The notes under the pieces: generated by a model
The model's database searches: none
Seen by the model: only the letters and a program-made list of their open reading frames with translations
What the model was told of the DNA's origin: nothing
Shown: positions 33,438 through 42,517 of the stretch, in pieces
Numbering within the stretch: the first letter of the stretch is position 1
How the letters are laid out: every line of letters begins with the position of its first letter
Made by a program: the position numbers and the translations under genes
Source of the DNA: Rhodopseudomonas palustris
Lineage (GTDB): Bacteria > Pseudomonadota > Alphaproteobacteria > Rhizobiales > Xanthobacteraceae
Direction of reading: 5' to 3'
Assembly (NCBI RefSeq): GCF_003591005.1
Contig: NZ_QYYD01000005.1
Span: 124,001-188,000 of the forward strand
Length of the DNA: 64,000 nucleotides

Positions 33438-34112
33438 GTGCGTGTGCTCCTGGTGGAGGACGAGCCTGAAATGGCGGCCGCGCTGGCCGGCGCCCTGCGG
33501 AACCACGACATGGTCGTCGATCGGGTTGCGACGCTCGGTCTGGCCAGCGAGGCTCTGATCGACAATAGCTACAATGCGATTCTGCTCGACCGCCAACTGC
33601 CCGACGGCGATGGGCTCTCGCTCATCCCCACGCTGAGAGCGAAGGGCTTGATGACCCCTATCATCGTGCTGACGGCGCGCGGCGACCTCGCCGAGCGCGT
33701 CGCGGGACTGGATAGCGGAGCCGACGACTATTTGGGCAAGCCATTTGCAATCGCAGAGTTGCTGGCCCGATTGCGCGCGGTGCTGCGCCGGCCAAGCGAT
33801 CTGTCGGAGGAGATCCTCAAGCTAGGCCGCATTTGCTTCGACGGCGCCCATCGCCAGGCCAGCGTCGCTGGCGTGGATCTCAACCTGCCGCGGCGCGAAC
33901 TGCTGGTGCTCGAGGCGCTGCTGCGACGATCCGGTCGCACCGTCGCACGCGACGCGCTGGTCCAAGCAGTCTACGGCTTCGAAGACGAAATCCAGTCGAA
34001 TGCGCTGGACACCCATATCTCACGGCTACGCCGGAAACTGATCGACGCCGACGCCGGCGTCGAGATCCACACCGTTCGCGGCATCGGCTATCTGATCAAC
34101 CGGTTGCCATGA
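33438..34112 (+). CDS. OmpR-family response regulator
   Basis: The protein has 224 residues from a GTG. The receiver domain has LLVEDEPEMAAAL (acidic pair), AILLDRQLPDGDGL (phospho-acceptor Asp), VLTARGD (conserved Thr) and YLGKPF (conserved Lys). The winged-helix output domain (about 125-224) ends in HTVRGIGYLIN, the OmpR/PhoB signature. It binds DNA as a dimer when phosphorylated. It is coupled to the sensor kinase gene by ATGA. The regulated genes are unknown; the lipid operon upstream is a candidate by position. Confidence 0.95.
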   Translation: MRVLLVEDEPEMAAALAGALRNHDMVVDRVATLGLASEALIDNSYNAILLDRQLPDGDGLSLIPTLRAKGLMTPIIVLTARGDLAERVAGLDSGADDYLGKPFAIAELLARLRAVLRRPSDLSEEILKLGRICFDGAHRQASVAGVDLNLPRRELLVLEALLRRSGRTVARDALVQAVYGFEDEIQSNALDTHISRLRRKLIDADAGVEIHTVRGIGYLINRLP

Positions 34113-35473
34113 CCACGGCTCCGCGCACGTCGCTGCGATGGTTGTTGGTCCACCGCCTCGTCGCGCTGCAGGCGATGATGCTCGCGATCCTGACGGTGGT
34201 GTGGATCGGCGGGCTGTGGGCGGGCGGCTTCGTGGTGCCGCCCGAGCCTGAAGATCAAACCATCGATGCGATCAAGGATGCGGTTGCGCGTGATGAATCG
34301 GGCGGACTGATCCTCCGACAGACGCCGACCTTAGCAAGACAATCCGCTGCGATGCCCGAGCTATGGTTTCTGGTCAGAGACAAATCCGGACATTCGATCT
34401 CGCGCGGCGAGGTGCCGGCTGAATTTGCCCGGATTGGCGATGCCCTCGACGCGGTCGGACAGGCCCGCCTCGGCTGGACTACTGGCGATGCGCCACGCGG
34501 CGGGGCACGGATGCGGTGGGTCGACGCGCCTGGCGGCCCACTCCAGATTCTCGCCGGTGCCGGCGGCAAGCTACCCTGGCATCGGTTCGCCAGCGTTGTC
34601 GCCGCGTTGATGGCCAGCATCATTCTTCCGGTCACCGTCGTGATGTCACTGGCCACGTTGATCGCGACGCCGATGGTGGTACGCCGCTCGTTGGCCGGAC
34701 TCGCCACTGCCGCGGCGGAGGCTGAGGCGATCGACATCGACCGGCGTGGCACTCAGCTTTCCCTCGATCTGGTGCCGAGCGAAATTGTGCCGTTGGTGCG
34801 CGCCGTCAACGATGCGTTGCGGCGCCTCGACGAAGGATTCGAACGTCGCGAGTTGTTTCTGGCGAACGCCGCCCATGAAGTGCGAACGCCGATTGCGATC
34901 CTGCAGACCCGTCTCGAGGCTCTTGATCCCGGGCCGCAAACGACGCGGCTGCTGGAGGACGTGAAGCGGCTATCGACCCTCGCCGATCAACTCCTGGACG
35001 TCGAACGCCTTGGGCAAACCGCATCGCCCTGGGTTGCCATCGACCTTGTCGACATCGCCCGTCGCACCACCGCGGACCTCGCCCCGCTCGCCATCGCTGC
35101 CGGCTACGAGATCGAGTTCGACAATACAATCGACGTGCTCACGATGCCGGGTGACGAAGGTGCCCTGGAGCGCGCGATTGCCAATCTCATTCAGAATGCA
35201 ATCCAATACGGCGGCCGCCGCGGCCGCATCCTGGTTCGCGTCAGCACATCGGAGCTGTGCGTGATCGATGAGGGGCCGGGCGTGCCGAGCGGGGATCGCG
35301 AGCGCGTGTTCGAGCCGTTCTATCGTGTGAGTCCAGGCACCCGCGGCACCGGACTTGGTCTCAATCTGGTTCGCGAAATCGCGCGGTTGCATGGCGGGCG
35401 TGTCGAAATCAAAGATAGTCCCACAGGGGCTCATGTCGCGATCATGTTCGGCGCACGCTCTCGGCACCGGTAA
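34109..35473 (+). CDS. Membrane sensor histidine kinase
   Basis: The protein has 454 residues from ATG 34109 inside the regulator stop. A first membrane helix (AMMLAILTVVWIGGLW) and a second (VVAALMASIILPVTVVMSLA, followed by ATLI) bracket a periplasmic sensor loop of about 120 residues without a known ligand motif. A HAMP-like linker precedes the HisKA box LANAAHEVRTPIAILQTRLE with the phosphorylated His. The ATPase domain has an N-box NLIQNAIQYGG and a G-box RGTGLGLNLVREI. All catalytic elements are present, so it should phosphorylate the adjacent regulator. Confidence 0.95.
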   Translation: MTTAPRTSLRWLLVHRLVALQAMMLAILTVVWIGGLWAGGFVVPPEPEDQTIDAIKDAVARDESGGLILRQTPTLARQSAAMPELWFLVRDKSGHSISRGEVPAEFARIGDALDAVGQARLGWTTGDAPRGGARMRWVDAPGGPLQILAGAGGKLPWHRFASVVAALMASIILPVTVVMSLATLIATPMVVRRSLAGLATAAAEAEAIDIDRRGTQLSLDLVPSEIVPLVRAVNDALRRLDEGFERRELFLANAAHEVRTPIAILQTRLEALDPGPQTTRLLEDVKRLSTLADQLLDVERLGQTASPWVAIDLVDIARRTTADLAPLAIAAGYEIEFDNTIDVLTMPGDEGALERAIANLIQNAIQYGGRRGRILVRVSTSELCVIDEGPGVPSGDRERVFEPFYRVSPGTRGTGLGLNLVREIARLHGGRVEIKDSPTGAHVAIMFGARSRHR

Positions 35474-35577
35474 GTGCGCGATCGCCGCGTCACCGGTCAG
35501 AGCCGGCCCCTCCTCCACCTCATGCCCATCAGCTTGCGTCGTCGATAATCTGGAAGGCACTGCAGGTACATGCCCTC

Positions 35578-35750
35578 CACCGCTCACTCCCCCACAGCGT
35601 CAAGGGCGTCGGCGAAGGCGGCGCCATCGCGCCGCGGGTGGTGATCGCCAACGCGCTGTCGGACGCGTTCGCGCATCCGAACGTCGCGTTCAACGCGACG
35701 CCGATCAAGCCCGAGCAGATCGCTCAGGCGGTCATGAAACAGCGCCGCAT
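35578..35750 (+). pseudogene. Fragment of a xanthine dehydrogenase/CO dehydrogenase-type large subunit
   Basis: Read in frame from 35578 the sequence gives HSVKGVGEGGAIAPRVVIAN, then ALSDAFAHPNVAFNATPIKP and EQIAQAVM, the C-terminal end of molybdenum hydroxylase large subunits. Upstream residues of the domain (a YMP-like segment) appear only in another frame. The rest of the gene is absent, so this is a decayed remnant between the kinase gene and the convergent amidase gene. Confidence 0.75.
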
Positions 35751-35782
35751 TCCGATGCCGCGATCATCACGCCCGACCTTGC

Positions 35783-38104
35783 TTACCGCCACTGCTTCTC
35801 CTCGTTGACCCACTGCGAACCAGGTAACGCACCGTCCTTGATGAAAGCATCAACAACGTTCGACAATATTCGTGAAACATTGTTGTCGAAGCCGTTGATC
35901 GGCAGCGCCTGGCCGAACGCGACCGATCCGGCCGAGAACACGGCGCCGTCGTTAGGCGCGGTGAAATACGCCATGTCGGCGCGGATGCGGTAGTCGTAGG
36001 ATCCCGACATGCCCTCGAAGGCGTAGTGGACCACCTCGGGATTGAGCAGATAGTTATCGATGTGGCCGCCCGAGGAGGCGATCAGCTTGACGTGCGGCGG
36101 CGTGCCGAGGCTCGGATCGCAACGGTCGATAGCGATGCCGGCGGCGCCACCATAGGCCAGGCCGGAATCGCCGATCACCTCGCCGCTGACGCCCTTGGTC
36201 AGCCAGGTCACCGTGCGGTGATAGCTGTCCGGCATGCGGCGATAAAATTCGCTCTTGCCATAGCCCTCCGAGATGAAGCCGACGCCGACCATTTTCTGCG
36301 CCGGCCGCCCCTGCCCGCGCCAGGCGCCGCCCTTTTGGCCGTTGCTGGCCATGTAGTATTCGCCGGGCCGCGCGTCCCAGGTCTTCCAGGCCGGACCGTA
36401 TTTGCGGCACTCCATCACCCAGGGCTCGTCCGCCCGGAACGCGACGCTCCAGTGATAGCCGTTGCCGCCCATGTAGATGTAGCGGCCGCCCGCGGCGATG
36501 TAGTCCTCGGTCGCATCGAGCATGCGCTCGGAATAATACTCCGGGTGCGTTCCGGTCATCACGCAGGTGTAGGGCTGCAGGGCGTCGAGGCCATCACGTT
36601 CGAGATCCTCGTCGGTCAGCACGTCGTAAGCGTAGCCGCGATGTTCCAGCCAGGCGATGATCGACAGGTCGGCCGGGAACTGCCAGGCGACGTTCGGCCC
36701 GGCCGCACGATGCTTCGGCCGCATGTTGAGGATCGGGCGGCGAGACGACGAGTAGCAGACGCCCTGCCGGTCACTCCAATGATCGCAGGCCGACAGGCCG
36801 AACTCGTCGCGGCCGCCGAGCTCCACATCGACCGCCGACAATACCGGCGTCATGCCGGTCACGGACTGCGTCATCGACGCCTCGAAGCTTTGACGGTCGT
36901 TGGCATAGCCGATGTAGCTGGCGGTCGGAAACAGGAACGCGAGCCGGCTGGTCGGCGTCTTCGGCCGCACGAAAAACGGGATGTAGTCTTCCGCCACCCC
37001 ATCGTCGCCGCGCGCCCGCAGCCGCATCGCATAGGCGCCGCTGCGCAGATCGGCAGGCAGCTTCACCAGGCGTGCGCTCGGCCAGTTACAGTCGGTCAGC
37101 GCGTCGGCATGAAATTCGATGCCGCCATATTCCTGCGGCGCCAGCCGGAAGCAGTCGTTGCGGCCGCTCCAATTCCAGCCGGTCTGGCCGCGCACCGGCC
37201 GGTTATGGCCGTTCGCATTCAGCTTCCACGGCCCGACATCGATCACCACATCGCCGATTCCGGCGTCCGAATAGCCGAGCGACGTGTCCCAATAGGCAAG
37301 CAGATGATCCGGCGGCGGTTGGCCGCCCTTGCGGATCGCGTCGAGTTCGTCGCGACCGAGTGTACGGCCGATCAGGCCGGGCCGGTCGATCTTGCCACTG
37401 TACAGCTCTGAAACGGCCGCGCCGCGCTTCGCCGGGCCGAGCCAGGCGCCGGCGATCAGGAACGCGGTGTCGGCGCGCTGCTTCGGCCGCGTCGGCATCG
37501 CTTTCGTCACATGGCTGCGATAGTCCAGCACCGCGACACGGCTGAGCAGGCTGTTGTATCGATTGATCACCGCCTCCTGGTAGATGCTCGCCTGCCCGCT
37601 CTGCGCATCAAACGCGGCCGCGACCAGATACCAGATATCCGGCCGTAGCGCCGTCTCGGCGACGACGGACGCGACATTCACCTGATCGCCGAGCACGAAT
37701 TCGAGATGGCCGTCCGCCGTAATGCCGAGGCCGTAGCCCGCGCGGCCCGCAATGTCCCAACGGCCGAGCAGCGTCTGACGGCTTTCCGCCTTCGGCTTCG
37801 TCGGACAGATGAAGGCGAACACCGTGAAGCTGCCGTCCGGCGCGAGCTTGGCTTGCGGGTCGTCGACTTGCAGATAGGACCCCAGTTGCGTCACCTGCTC
37901 GCCCACCACCCAGCCGCCGTTCGCCTCGCAATCCACCTCCTGCTCGATGAAGCCCGGGCCGGCGGGATGCTGGTCGCCGTGAATCAAGCGCACAAGCTGA
38001 GCGGTGGCTTTCATCGTGCCTTCGGCATGGACAAAAACATCGAGGGTCTCGCCGGGCTTGACCGACAGCCGGTCCGTATAGCCGAACAGCTTGGGCATCG
38101 TCAT
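35783..38104 (-). CDS. dmfA2: N,N-dimethylformamidase-like large (beta) subunit, copy 2
   Basis: The protein has 773 residues, matching the 760-770 residues of known dimethylformamidase large subunits. It opens with a short beta domain (KLFGYTDRLSVKPGETLDVF), has a LamG-like concanavalin fold (about 100-250) and then the catalytic region. Family signatures include GRNDCFRLAPQEYGG, GTHPEYYSERMLDAT and SSGGHIDNYL. The characterised enzyme hydrolyses N,N-dimethylformamide to dimethylamine and formate with a mononuclear iron bound by two tyrosines and a glutamate. The tyrosine-rich HPEYYSE segment is a plausible site. The gene overlaps the small-subunit gene by ATGA, so the pair makes one enzyme. 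The true substrate may be another amide. Confidence 0.85.
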   Translation of the reverse strand: MTMPKLFGYTDRLSVKPGETLDVFVHAEGTMKATAQLVRLIHGDQHPAGPGFIEQEVDCEANGGWVVGEQVTQLGSYLQVDDPQAKLAPDGSFTVFAFICPTKPKAESRQTLLGRWDIAGRAGYGLGITADGHLEFVLGDQVNVASVVAETALRPDIWYLVAAAFDAQSGQASIYQEAVINRYNSLLSRVAVLDYRSHVTKAMPTRPKQRADTAFLIAGAWLGPAKRGAAVSELYSGKIDRPGLIGRTLGRDELDAIRKGGQPPPDHLLAYWDTSLGYSDAGIGDVVIDVGPWKLNANGHNRPVRGQTGWNWSGRNDCFRLAPQEYGGIEFHADALTDCNWPSARLVKLPADLRSGAYAMRLRARGDDGVAEDYIPFFVRPKTPTSRLAFLFPTASYIGYANDRQSFEASMTQSVTGMTPVLSAVDVELGGRDEFGLSACDHWSDRQGVCYSSSRRPILNMRPKHRAAGPNVAWQFPADLSIIAWLEHRGYAYDVLTDEDLERDGLDALQPYTCVMTGTHPEYYSERMLDATEDYIAAGGRYIYMGGNGYHWSVAFRADEPWVMECRKYGPAWKTWDARPGEYYMASNGQKGGAWRGQGRPAQKMVGVGFISEGYGKSEFYRRMPDSYHRTVTWLTKGVSGEVIGDSGLAYGGAAGIAIDRCDPSLGTPPHVKLIASSGGHIDNYLLNPEVVHYAFEGMSGSYDYRIRADMAYFTAPNDGAVFSAGSVAFGQALPINGFDNNVSRILSNVVDAFIKDGALPGSQWVNEEKQWR

Positions 38105-38487
38105 TCACCACCCCCGCTCGGCTCTTCCATCAGGCTCTGTACGTTGCGCAGAAAGATCGCGTGCTCAGCTTCGGCCTGCGACCGATACAGCGTCTCATCG
38201 ATCGACTTGGGCGGCACGCCCCGTTTGCCCGACAACAGCACCAGCCGATAGGCTTCGAACGGCGTCACCACCATGATGGCGTGGCGGCCAGCGAGCGGCC
38301 GCCGACGAAAGTAAGCGAGCAGCCGCTCCAGCGGCTCGCTGTGCTGGCCGATCGGCGAGCGTCTGTGCTCTTCGATCACGCGCGGCGACACCAGCGTCTT
38401 GAGGAATTCGCGCTGCTTTGTCTCGTAACGAAGGCGCCGGATCTCTGCCCGGTCCTGCGTGTCGATGACTGCGTTCATGAGCGTCAC
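38101..38487 (-). CDS. dmfA1: N,N-dimethylformamidase-like small (alpha) subunit
   Basis: The 128-residue protein is the size of the dimethylformamidase alpha subunit (about 130). Core motif: REFLKTLVSPRVIEEHRR, then GQHSEPLERLLAYFRRRP, then GKRGVPP near the end. It overlaps the start of the large-subunit gene by ATGA and follows the first large-subunit copy by 9 bases. Comparison with the C-terminal domain of the permease encoded at 40865-42514 shows near-identical motif order, proving that the latter is a fused copy of this subunit. Confidence 0.8.
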   Translation of the reverse strand: MTLMNAVIDTQDRAEIRRLRYETKQREFLKTLVSPRVIEEHRRSPIGQHSEPLERLLAYFRRRPLAGRHAIMVVTPFEAYRLVLLSGKRGVPPKSIDETLYRSQAEAEHAIFLRNVQSLMEEPSGGGE

Positions 38488-38496
38488 TCCGGCGGG

Positions 38497-40827
38497 TCAG
38501 GTCGCGAGCACGTCTTCGCGTGCGGACCCACGCTCGGACGAATCCGGCAGCGGGCTTGGCTTGATGAAGGCGTTGATCACATTCGCAAGCAGCCGCGACA
38601 CGTTGTTGTCGAAGCCATTGGCCGGCAGCGCCTGCCCGAACGCAATCGAGCTGCAGGACAGCACGGCGCCGCCGTTCGGCGACGGGAAATAGGTGATGTC
38701 GGCGCCGACCCGATGATCCCAGCTTCCCGACGTCCCCGGAGTTTGATGCAGCTGTAGCTGCCCATGGGTGAGATAGTTGTCGGTGTGGCCGCCCGAGGAG
38801 GCGATCACCTTGGTGTTGGGCGGCGTGCCGAGCGACAGATCATATTTGTCGAGTTCGATGCCGGCGGCGCCGCCATAGGACAAGCCAAAACCGCCGATCA
38901 GTTCGCCCTCGATGCCCTCGGTGATCCAGGCCAGCGACGGCTCGTAGCTGTCCGGCATGCGCTCGAACGGCGCGCTGGTGCCGAAGCCTTCGGAAACGAA
39001 ACCGACTCCCATGATCTTTTGCGGCGGGCGGCCGAGGCACTTCCACGGCCCGCCCTTCTGCCCGGTCGTTGCCATATAGTGCTCGCCGGGCCGCGCCTCC
39101 CAGGCCTTCCAGCCGTCGCCGAGCTTGCGGCATTCCAGAACCCAGGGCTCGTCGTCGCGGAACGCGACGTTGCAGTAGTAGCCGTTGGCGCCCAGATAGA
39201 TGTAGCGGCCCCCGCCCTCGATATAATCCTCCGTCGCGTCCATCATGCGCTCGGAATAATACTCCGGATGCGTGCCGCTGAGCACGCACGGATACGGTGC
39301 CAGCGCCGCGACCCCTTCGCGGTCGAGGTCCTCGTCGGTCAGCACGTCGTAGTCGTACTGCATGTGCTCGAGCCAGGCGATCACCGACAGGTCGGCCGGG
39401 TATTGCCAAGTAATGTCCATGCTGGAGATGCGATATTTCGGCCGCATGTTGATCACCGGCCGGTGATAGGAGCTGTAGCAAACGCCCTGCCCGTCGGCCC
39501 AGGAATCGTAGCAGCCGTGACCGAACTCGGGATTCTTGTACATCTCAATGTCGATGTCGGCCAGAATCGGCGTCATGCCGCTCATACCCTGGACGATCGG
39601 CGCGTCGAACGACAGATGCTCGTTGGCGTAGGCCAGATAGCTCGCCGTCGGGATCAGGAAAGCGATGCGACCGGTCGGCTGCTTGGGCCGGACGAAGAAC
39701 GGGATGTACTCCTCGCCGAGCCCGGTGCCGTCGCCACCGCGCAGCCGGATGGCATAGGCACCGCTGCGCAGATCTTCTGCGAGACGCAGCGCCCGCGTCG
39801 GCTTCCATTTGCAGTCGATCAGCGCATCGGCGTGAAACTCGACGCCGCCATATTCCTCCGGCGCCAGCCGGAAACAGTCGTTGCGGCCACTCCAGTTCCA
39901 GCCGGTCTGCGCGCGGACCGGCCGGTTGTAGCCCATCGCATGAAGCTGATACGGGCCGACGTCCGTGACGATGTCGCCGATCCCCTGATCGGTGTAGCCG
40001 TGGGTCGTGTCCCAATATGCCACCATGCCGTCTGATGGCGGCACGCCGCCGCCGCGGATGGCATCGAGCTCGGCGCGGCTCAGCACGCGATCGAACAGGC
40101 CCGGCCGATCGATCTTGCCGCAATACAACTGCGACACGAAGTGGCCGCGCCGATCGTGCCAATCACGCGAACCGGCCATGAGGAACGGCGTATCGTCGAG
40201 ATGCTTCTGGCGGAAGCGAAAGCTCTCGGCCACGTGCGAGCGCAGATCGAGCGGCGTGACCTTGCCGAGCACGCTGTTGTAGCGATTGACGACGCCCTCC
40301 TGATACAGCGTCGCCCGGCCGGTCGCGGCATCCAGGCTGGCGGCGACGAAGTACCACATGTTGGCGCGCAGCGGCACTTCTGCCTCGACATAATCGACCT
40401 CGTCGCCGCGCCCGACCCAAAACTCGAGTAGCCCGTTCGGTTTAATACCGAGCCCGAAGCCGACATTCTTATCGTTGTCCCAGCGACCGAGCAGGAACTG
40501 ACGATGGCCTACCTGCGGCCACAGCGGATGGATGAAGGCGAATAGGGTTAGGCTCCCGGCGAGCGCCAGCCGCCGGTCCGAATCGGGTACTTCAAGAAAA
40601 GAGCCGACCTGCGTGTACTGCTTCTCGACCCGCCAGACGCCGTCGATCGCGGAGGGAACTTCCTGCTCGACGAAGCCGGGGCCATCCGGATGATTATCGC
40701 CGTGGATCAGCCGCACCAGCTGGGCGTCCGCAGCGTCGGTCCCGTCGGCGTTGACGTAGAACTGGATGAGCTCTCCCGGCTTGACCGATATCTTGTCCGC
40801 ATAGCCAAAGAGCTTTACTTGTGCCAT
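38497..40827 (-). CDS. dmfA2: N,N-dimethylformamidase-like large (beta) subunit, copy 1
   Basis: The protein has 776 residues and is collinear over its full length with the copy at 35783-38104. It shares KLFGYADKISVKPGE at the start, GRNDCFRLAPEEYGG, GTHPEYYSERMMDAT and SSGGHTDNYL. The two differ widely enough in the LamG-like region to suggest an old duplication with separate substrates. It lies 37 bases downstream of the permease-small-subunit fusion, so its partner may be that fused domain rather than the free small subunit. The expected reaction is hydrolysis of an N-substituted or simple amide, releasing an amine and an acid. Confidence 0.85.
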   Translation of the reverse strand: MAQVKLFGYADKISVKPGELIQFYVNADGTDAADAQLVRLIHGDNHPDGPGFVEQEVPSAIDGVWRVEKQYTQVGSFLEVPDSDRRLALAGSLTLFAFIHPLWPQVGHRQFLLGRWDNDKNVGFGLGIKPNGLLEFWVGRGDEVDYVEAEVPLRANMWYFVAASLDAATGRATLYQEGVVNRYNSVLGKVTPLDLRSHVAESFRFRQKHLDDTPFLMAGSRDWHDRRGHFVSQLYCGKIDRPGLFDRVLSRAELDAIRGGGVPPSDGMVAYWDTTHGYTDQGIGDIVTDVGPYQLHAMGYNRPVRAQTGWNWSGRNDCFRLAPEEYGGVEFHADALIDCKWKPTRALRLAEDLRSGAYAIRLRGGDGTGLGEEYIPFFVRPKQPTGRIAFLIPTASYLAYANEHLSFDAPIVQGMSGMTPILADIDIEMYKNPEFGHGCYDSWADGQGVCYSSYHRPVINMRPKYRISSMDITWQYPADLSVIAWLEHMQYDYDVLTDEDLDREGVAALAPYPCVLSGTHPEYYSERMMDATEDYIEGGGRYIYLGANGYYCNVAFRDDEPWVLECRKLGDGWKAWEARPGEHYMATTGQKGGPWKCLGRPPQKIMGVGFVSEGFGTSAPFERMPDSYEPSLAWITEGIEGELIGGFGLSYGGAAGIELDKYDLSLGTPPNTKVIASSGGHTDNYLTHGQLQLHQTPGTSGSWDHRVGADITYFPSPNGGAVLSCSSIAFGQALPANGFDNNVSRLLANVINAFIKPSPLPDSSERGSAREDVLAT

Positions 40828-40864
40828 CGAGCTTCACTCCAGACCACCGCCGCGCAGTGGGTTG

Positions 40865-42514
40865 TCAGGATTCCAGCAGGTCGTGCACGCGGCGCAGGAA
40901 CACGCCGTGATATGCATCCTTGCTGGTCTTGTAGATCTTGTCTTCGACCACCCGCGGCGCCACACCTCGGAAGCCGGACAGCGCCACGATGCGGAAGCCC
41001 TCACCCATCGCCGAGATCGCGTATTTGTCCGGTTGCGGCTGGCTGCGGAAGTAGATCAGCAGCCGCTCCAGCGCCTCGCTGTGCTGGGACTGCGGCCCGC
41101 GGCGATGCTCGTCGATGATGTCGGGTGTCACCAGCGTCTTTAGAAAATCGCGCTGCATCTTGTCGTAGCGGCGCCGATAGGCTTCGTCGGCATTGTTGAT
41201 CTCGGTCGCCTCCTCGGGCAGCAGCTCGCCGCCCTTCTCGGCGCGGGTCGAGCGTCGCTCGCTCTTCTTCTTGTCCCGCCAGCTGCGGAACTGCTGCTTG
41301 ATGCCGAAGATGCCGTTGCGCAGATAGATCACCGTCGCCAGCATGATCAGGCCGATGATGATCAGCCGGATCGGGCCGAGCGTGATCATCACCTTGTCGA
41401 AAAACACCACGATCAGCGTGCCCACCACCGCGCCGTCGGCGCGTCCGATGCCACCGATCACCAGCATGGCGAGGCCGAGCAACACGGTGTCGAAATTGAA
41501 CAGCGAGAATGCGACGCCGCCGAAATTCGCCGAATAGAATCCGCCGATGAAGCCCAGCGCAACCGACGAGATCAGGAACACCCGCACCCGCGCCTGGCGG
41601 AAATCGACGCCGGTAGCCTGAGCGAACGCCTCACGCTTCTCAGGCGCCATGCGCAGGATGCGGCCCAGCCGCCGCCCGTTGACGAAGCGATACAGCAGCA
41701 GCGCTAGAAGCATCATCGCAAAGCAGGCGTAATAGGCGAGCCGTAGCTGCCCGCTCTGCGACCAATCTTCCGGGATGTACGTATGGGCACCGTAGAGCCC
41801 CCCGGTCGCCGCGCCGAACTCCTTCGACGTGACGAAATAGACGCGGCACAGCTCGTTAAGGCCGAGCGTCAGGAGCGCGTAATAGAAGCCGTCGAGCCGG
41901 GTCGCCGGCAGCGCGATCAGCCCGCCGAAAATGAGGCCCACGATCGCGCCGGCCGGAGGCAGCAGCCACCATGGCAGGCCGAACTGGACCGAGAGGAATG
42001 CGGTGAGGAACGCCGCGGTGCCGACCACCGCGTAGGTCGCCAGCGAGAAGATGCCCGCGGTGCCGATCACCAGCATCCAACAGAGATTGATGGCCGCATA
42101 GATGCCGAACGTGGCGCCTGCCGTCAGCAGCGTGTTCTCGAGGCGCATCGGTGTCAGCCACGGCACCAGCGCGAGCGCCAGCAGTCCCAACACCCACCAG
42201 ATCGGCCGCTTGTCGACGATCGTCTTCTCACGTCGCAGCGTCTTGGCGTTGTACTCGCCGCGGATGCGCAGCAGCCGCCGGCGGGTCGGCCAGTAACGCC
42301 AGCGATTCCACGTCTCTGCGCCGTGACCGGGCCATTTGTAGTAGTAGCGCAGTCGCCCCACCGGCGACAGTGTCACTTTCGAGCTACGCGTCGCCTCCCA
42401 GACGTCCTGATGGCTGCGGTGCGGAACCGTCGGCAGTTCTTCGGTCTGGCCATCCTTATCCCAGACGTAGAGCGGATTGCGCCAGATCGTTCCGCCGGCT
42501 TCGGTCGAGCTCAT
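40865..42514 (-). CDS. LivM-type ABC permease fused to a dimethylformamidase small-subunit domain
   Basis: The protein has 549 residues, far above the usual 320-360 of LivM/UrtC permeases. An unusual N-terminal extension (about 1-95, Trp- and Arg-rich) precedes the permease with 8-9 membrane spans, including VVGTAAFLTAFLSVQFGLPW and GGIGRADGAVVGTLIVVFFD (about 95-405). A basic linker (WRDKKKSERRSTRAEKGGEL) leads to residues 438-549. These align with the free small subunit at 38101-38487: RDFLKTLVTPDIIDEHRR, then SQHSEALERLLIYFRSQP. The C-terminal domain should be cytosolic. The start overlaps nothing; the stop of the LivH permease is 3 bases away. The fusion could tether the hydrolase to the importer. 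Confidence 0.9.
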   Translation of the reverse strand: MSSTEAGGTIWRNPLYVWDKDGQTEELPTVPHRSHQDVWEATRSSKVTLSPVGRLRYYYKWPGHGAETWNRWRYWPTRRRLLRIRGEYNAKTLRREKTIVDKRPIWWVLGLLALALVPWLTPMRLENTLLTAGATFGIYAAINLCWMLVIGTAGIFSLATYAVVGTAAFLTAFLSVQFGLPWWLLPPAGAIVGLIFGGLIALPATRLDGFYYALLTLGLNELCRVYFVTSKEFGAATGGLYGAHTYIPEDWSQSGQLRLAYYACFAMMLLALLLYRFVNGRRLGRILRMAPEKREAFAQATGVDFRQARVRVFLISSVALGFIGGFYSANFGGVAFSLFNFDTVLLGLAMLVIGGIGRADGAVVGTLIVVFFDKVMITLGPIRLIIIGLIMLATVIYLRNGIFGIKQQFRSWRDKKKSERRSTRAEKGGELLPEEATEINNADEAYRRRYDKMQRDFLKTLVTPDIIDEHRRGPQSQHSEALERLLIYFRSQPQPDKYAISAMGEGFRIVALSGFRGVAPRVVEDKIYKTSKDAYHGVFLRRVHDLLES

Positions 42515-42517
42515 CGG

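Noticed and set aside
36026-37411. 461-codon plus-strand frame opposite the dimethylformamidase-like gene
   Set aside because: Shadow of a recognised enzyme gene.
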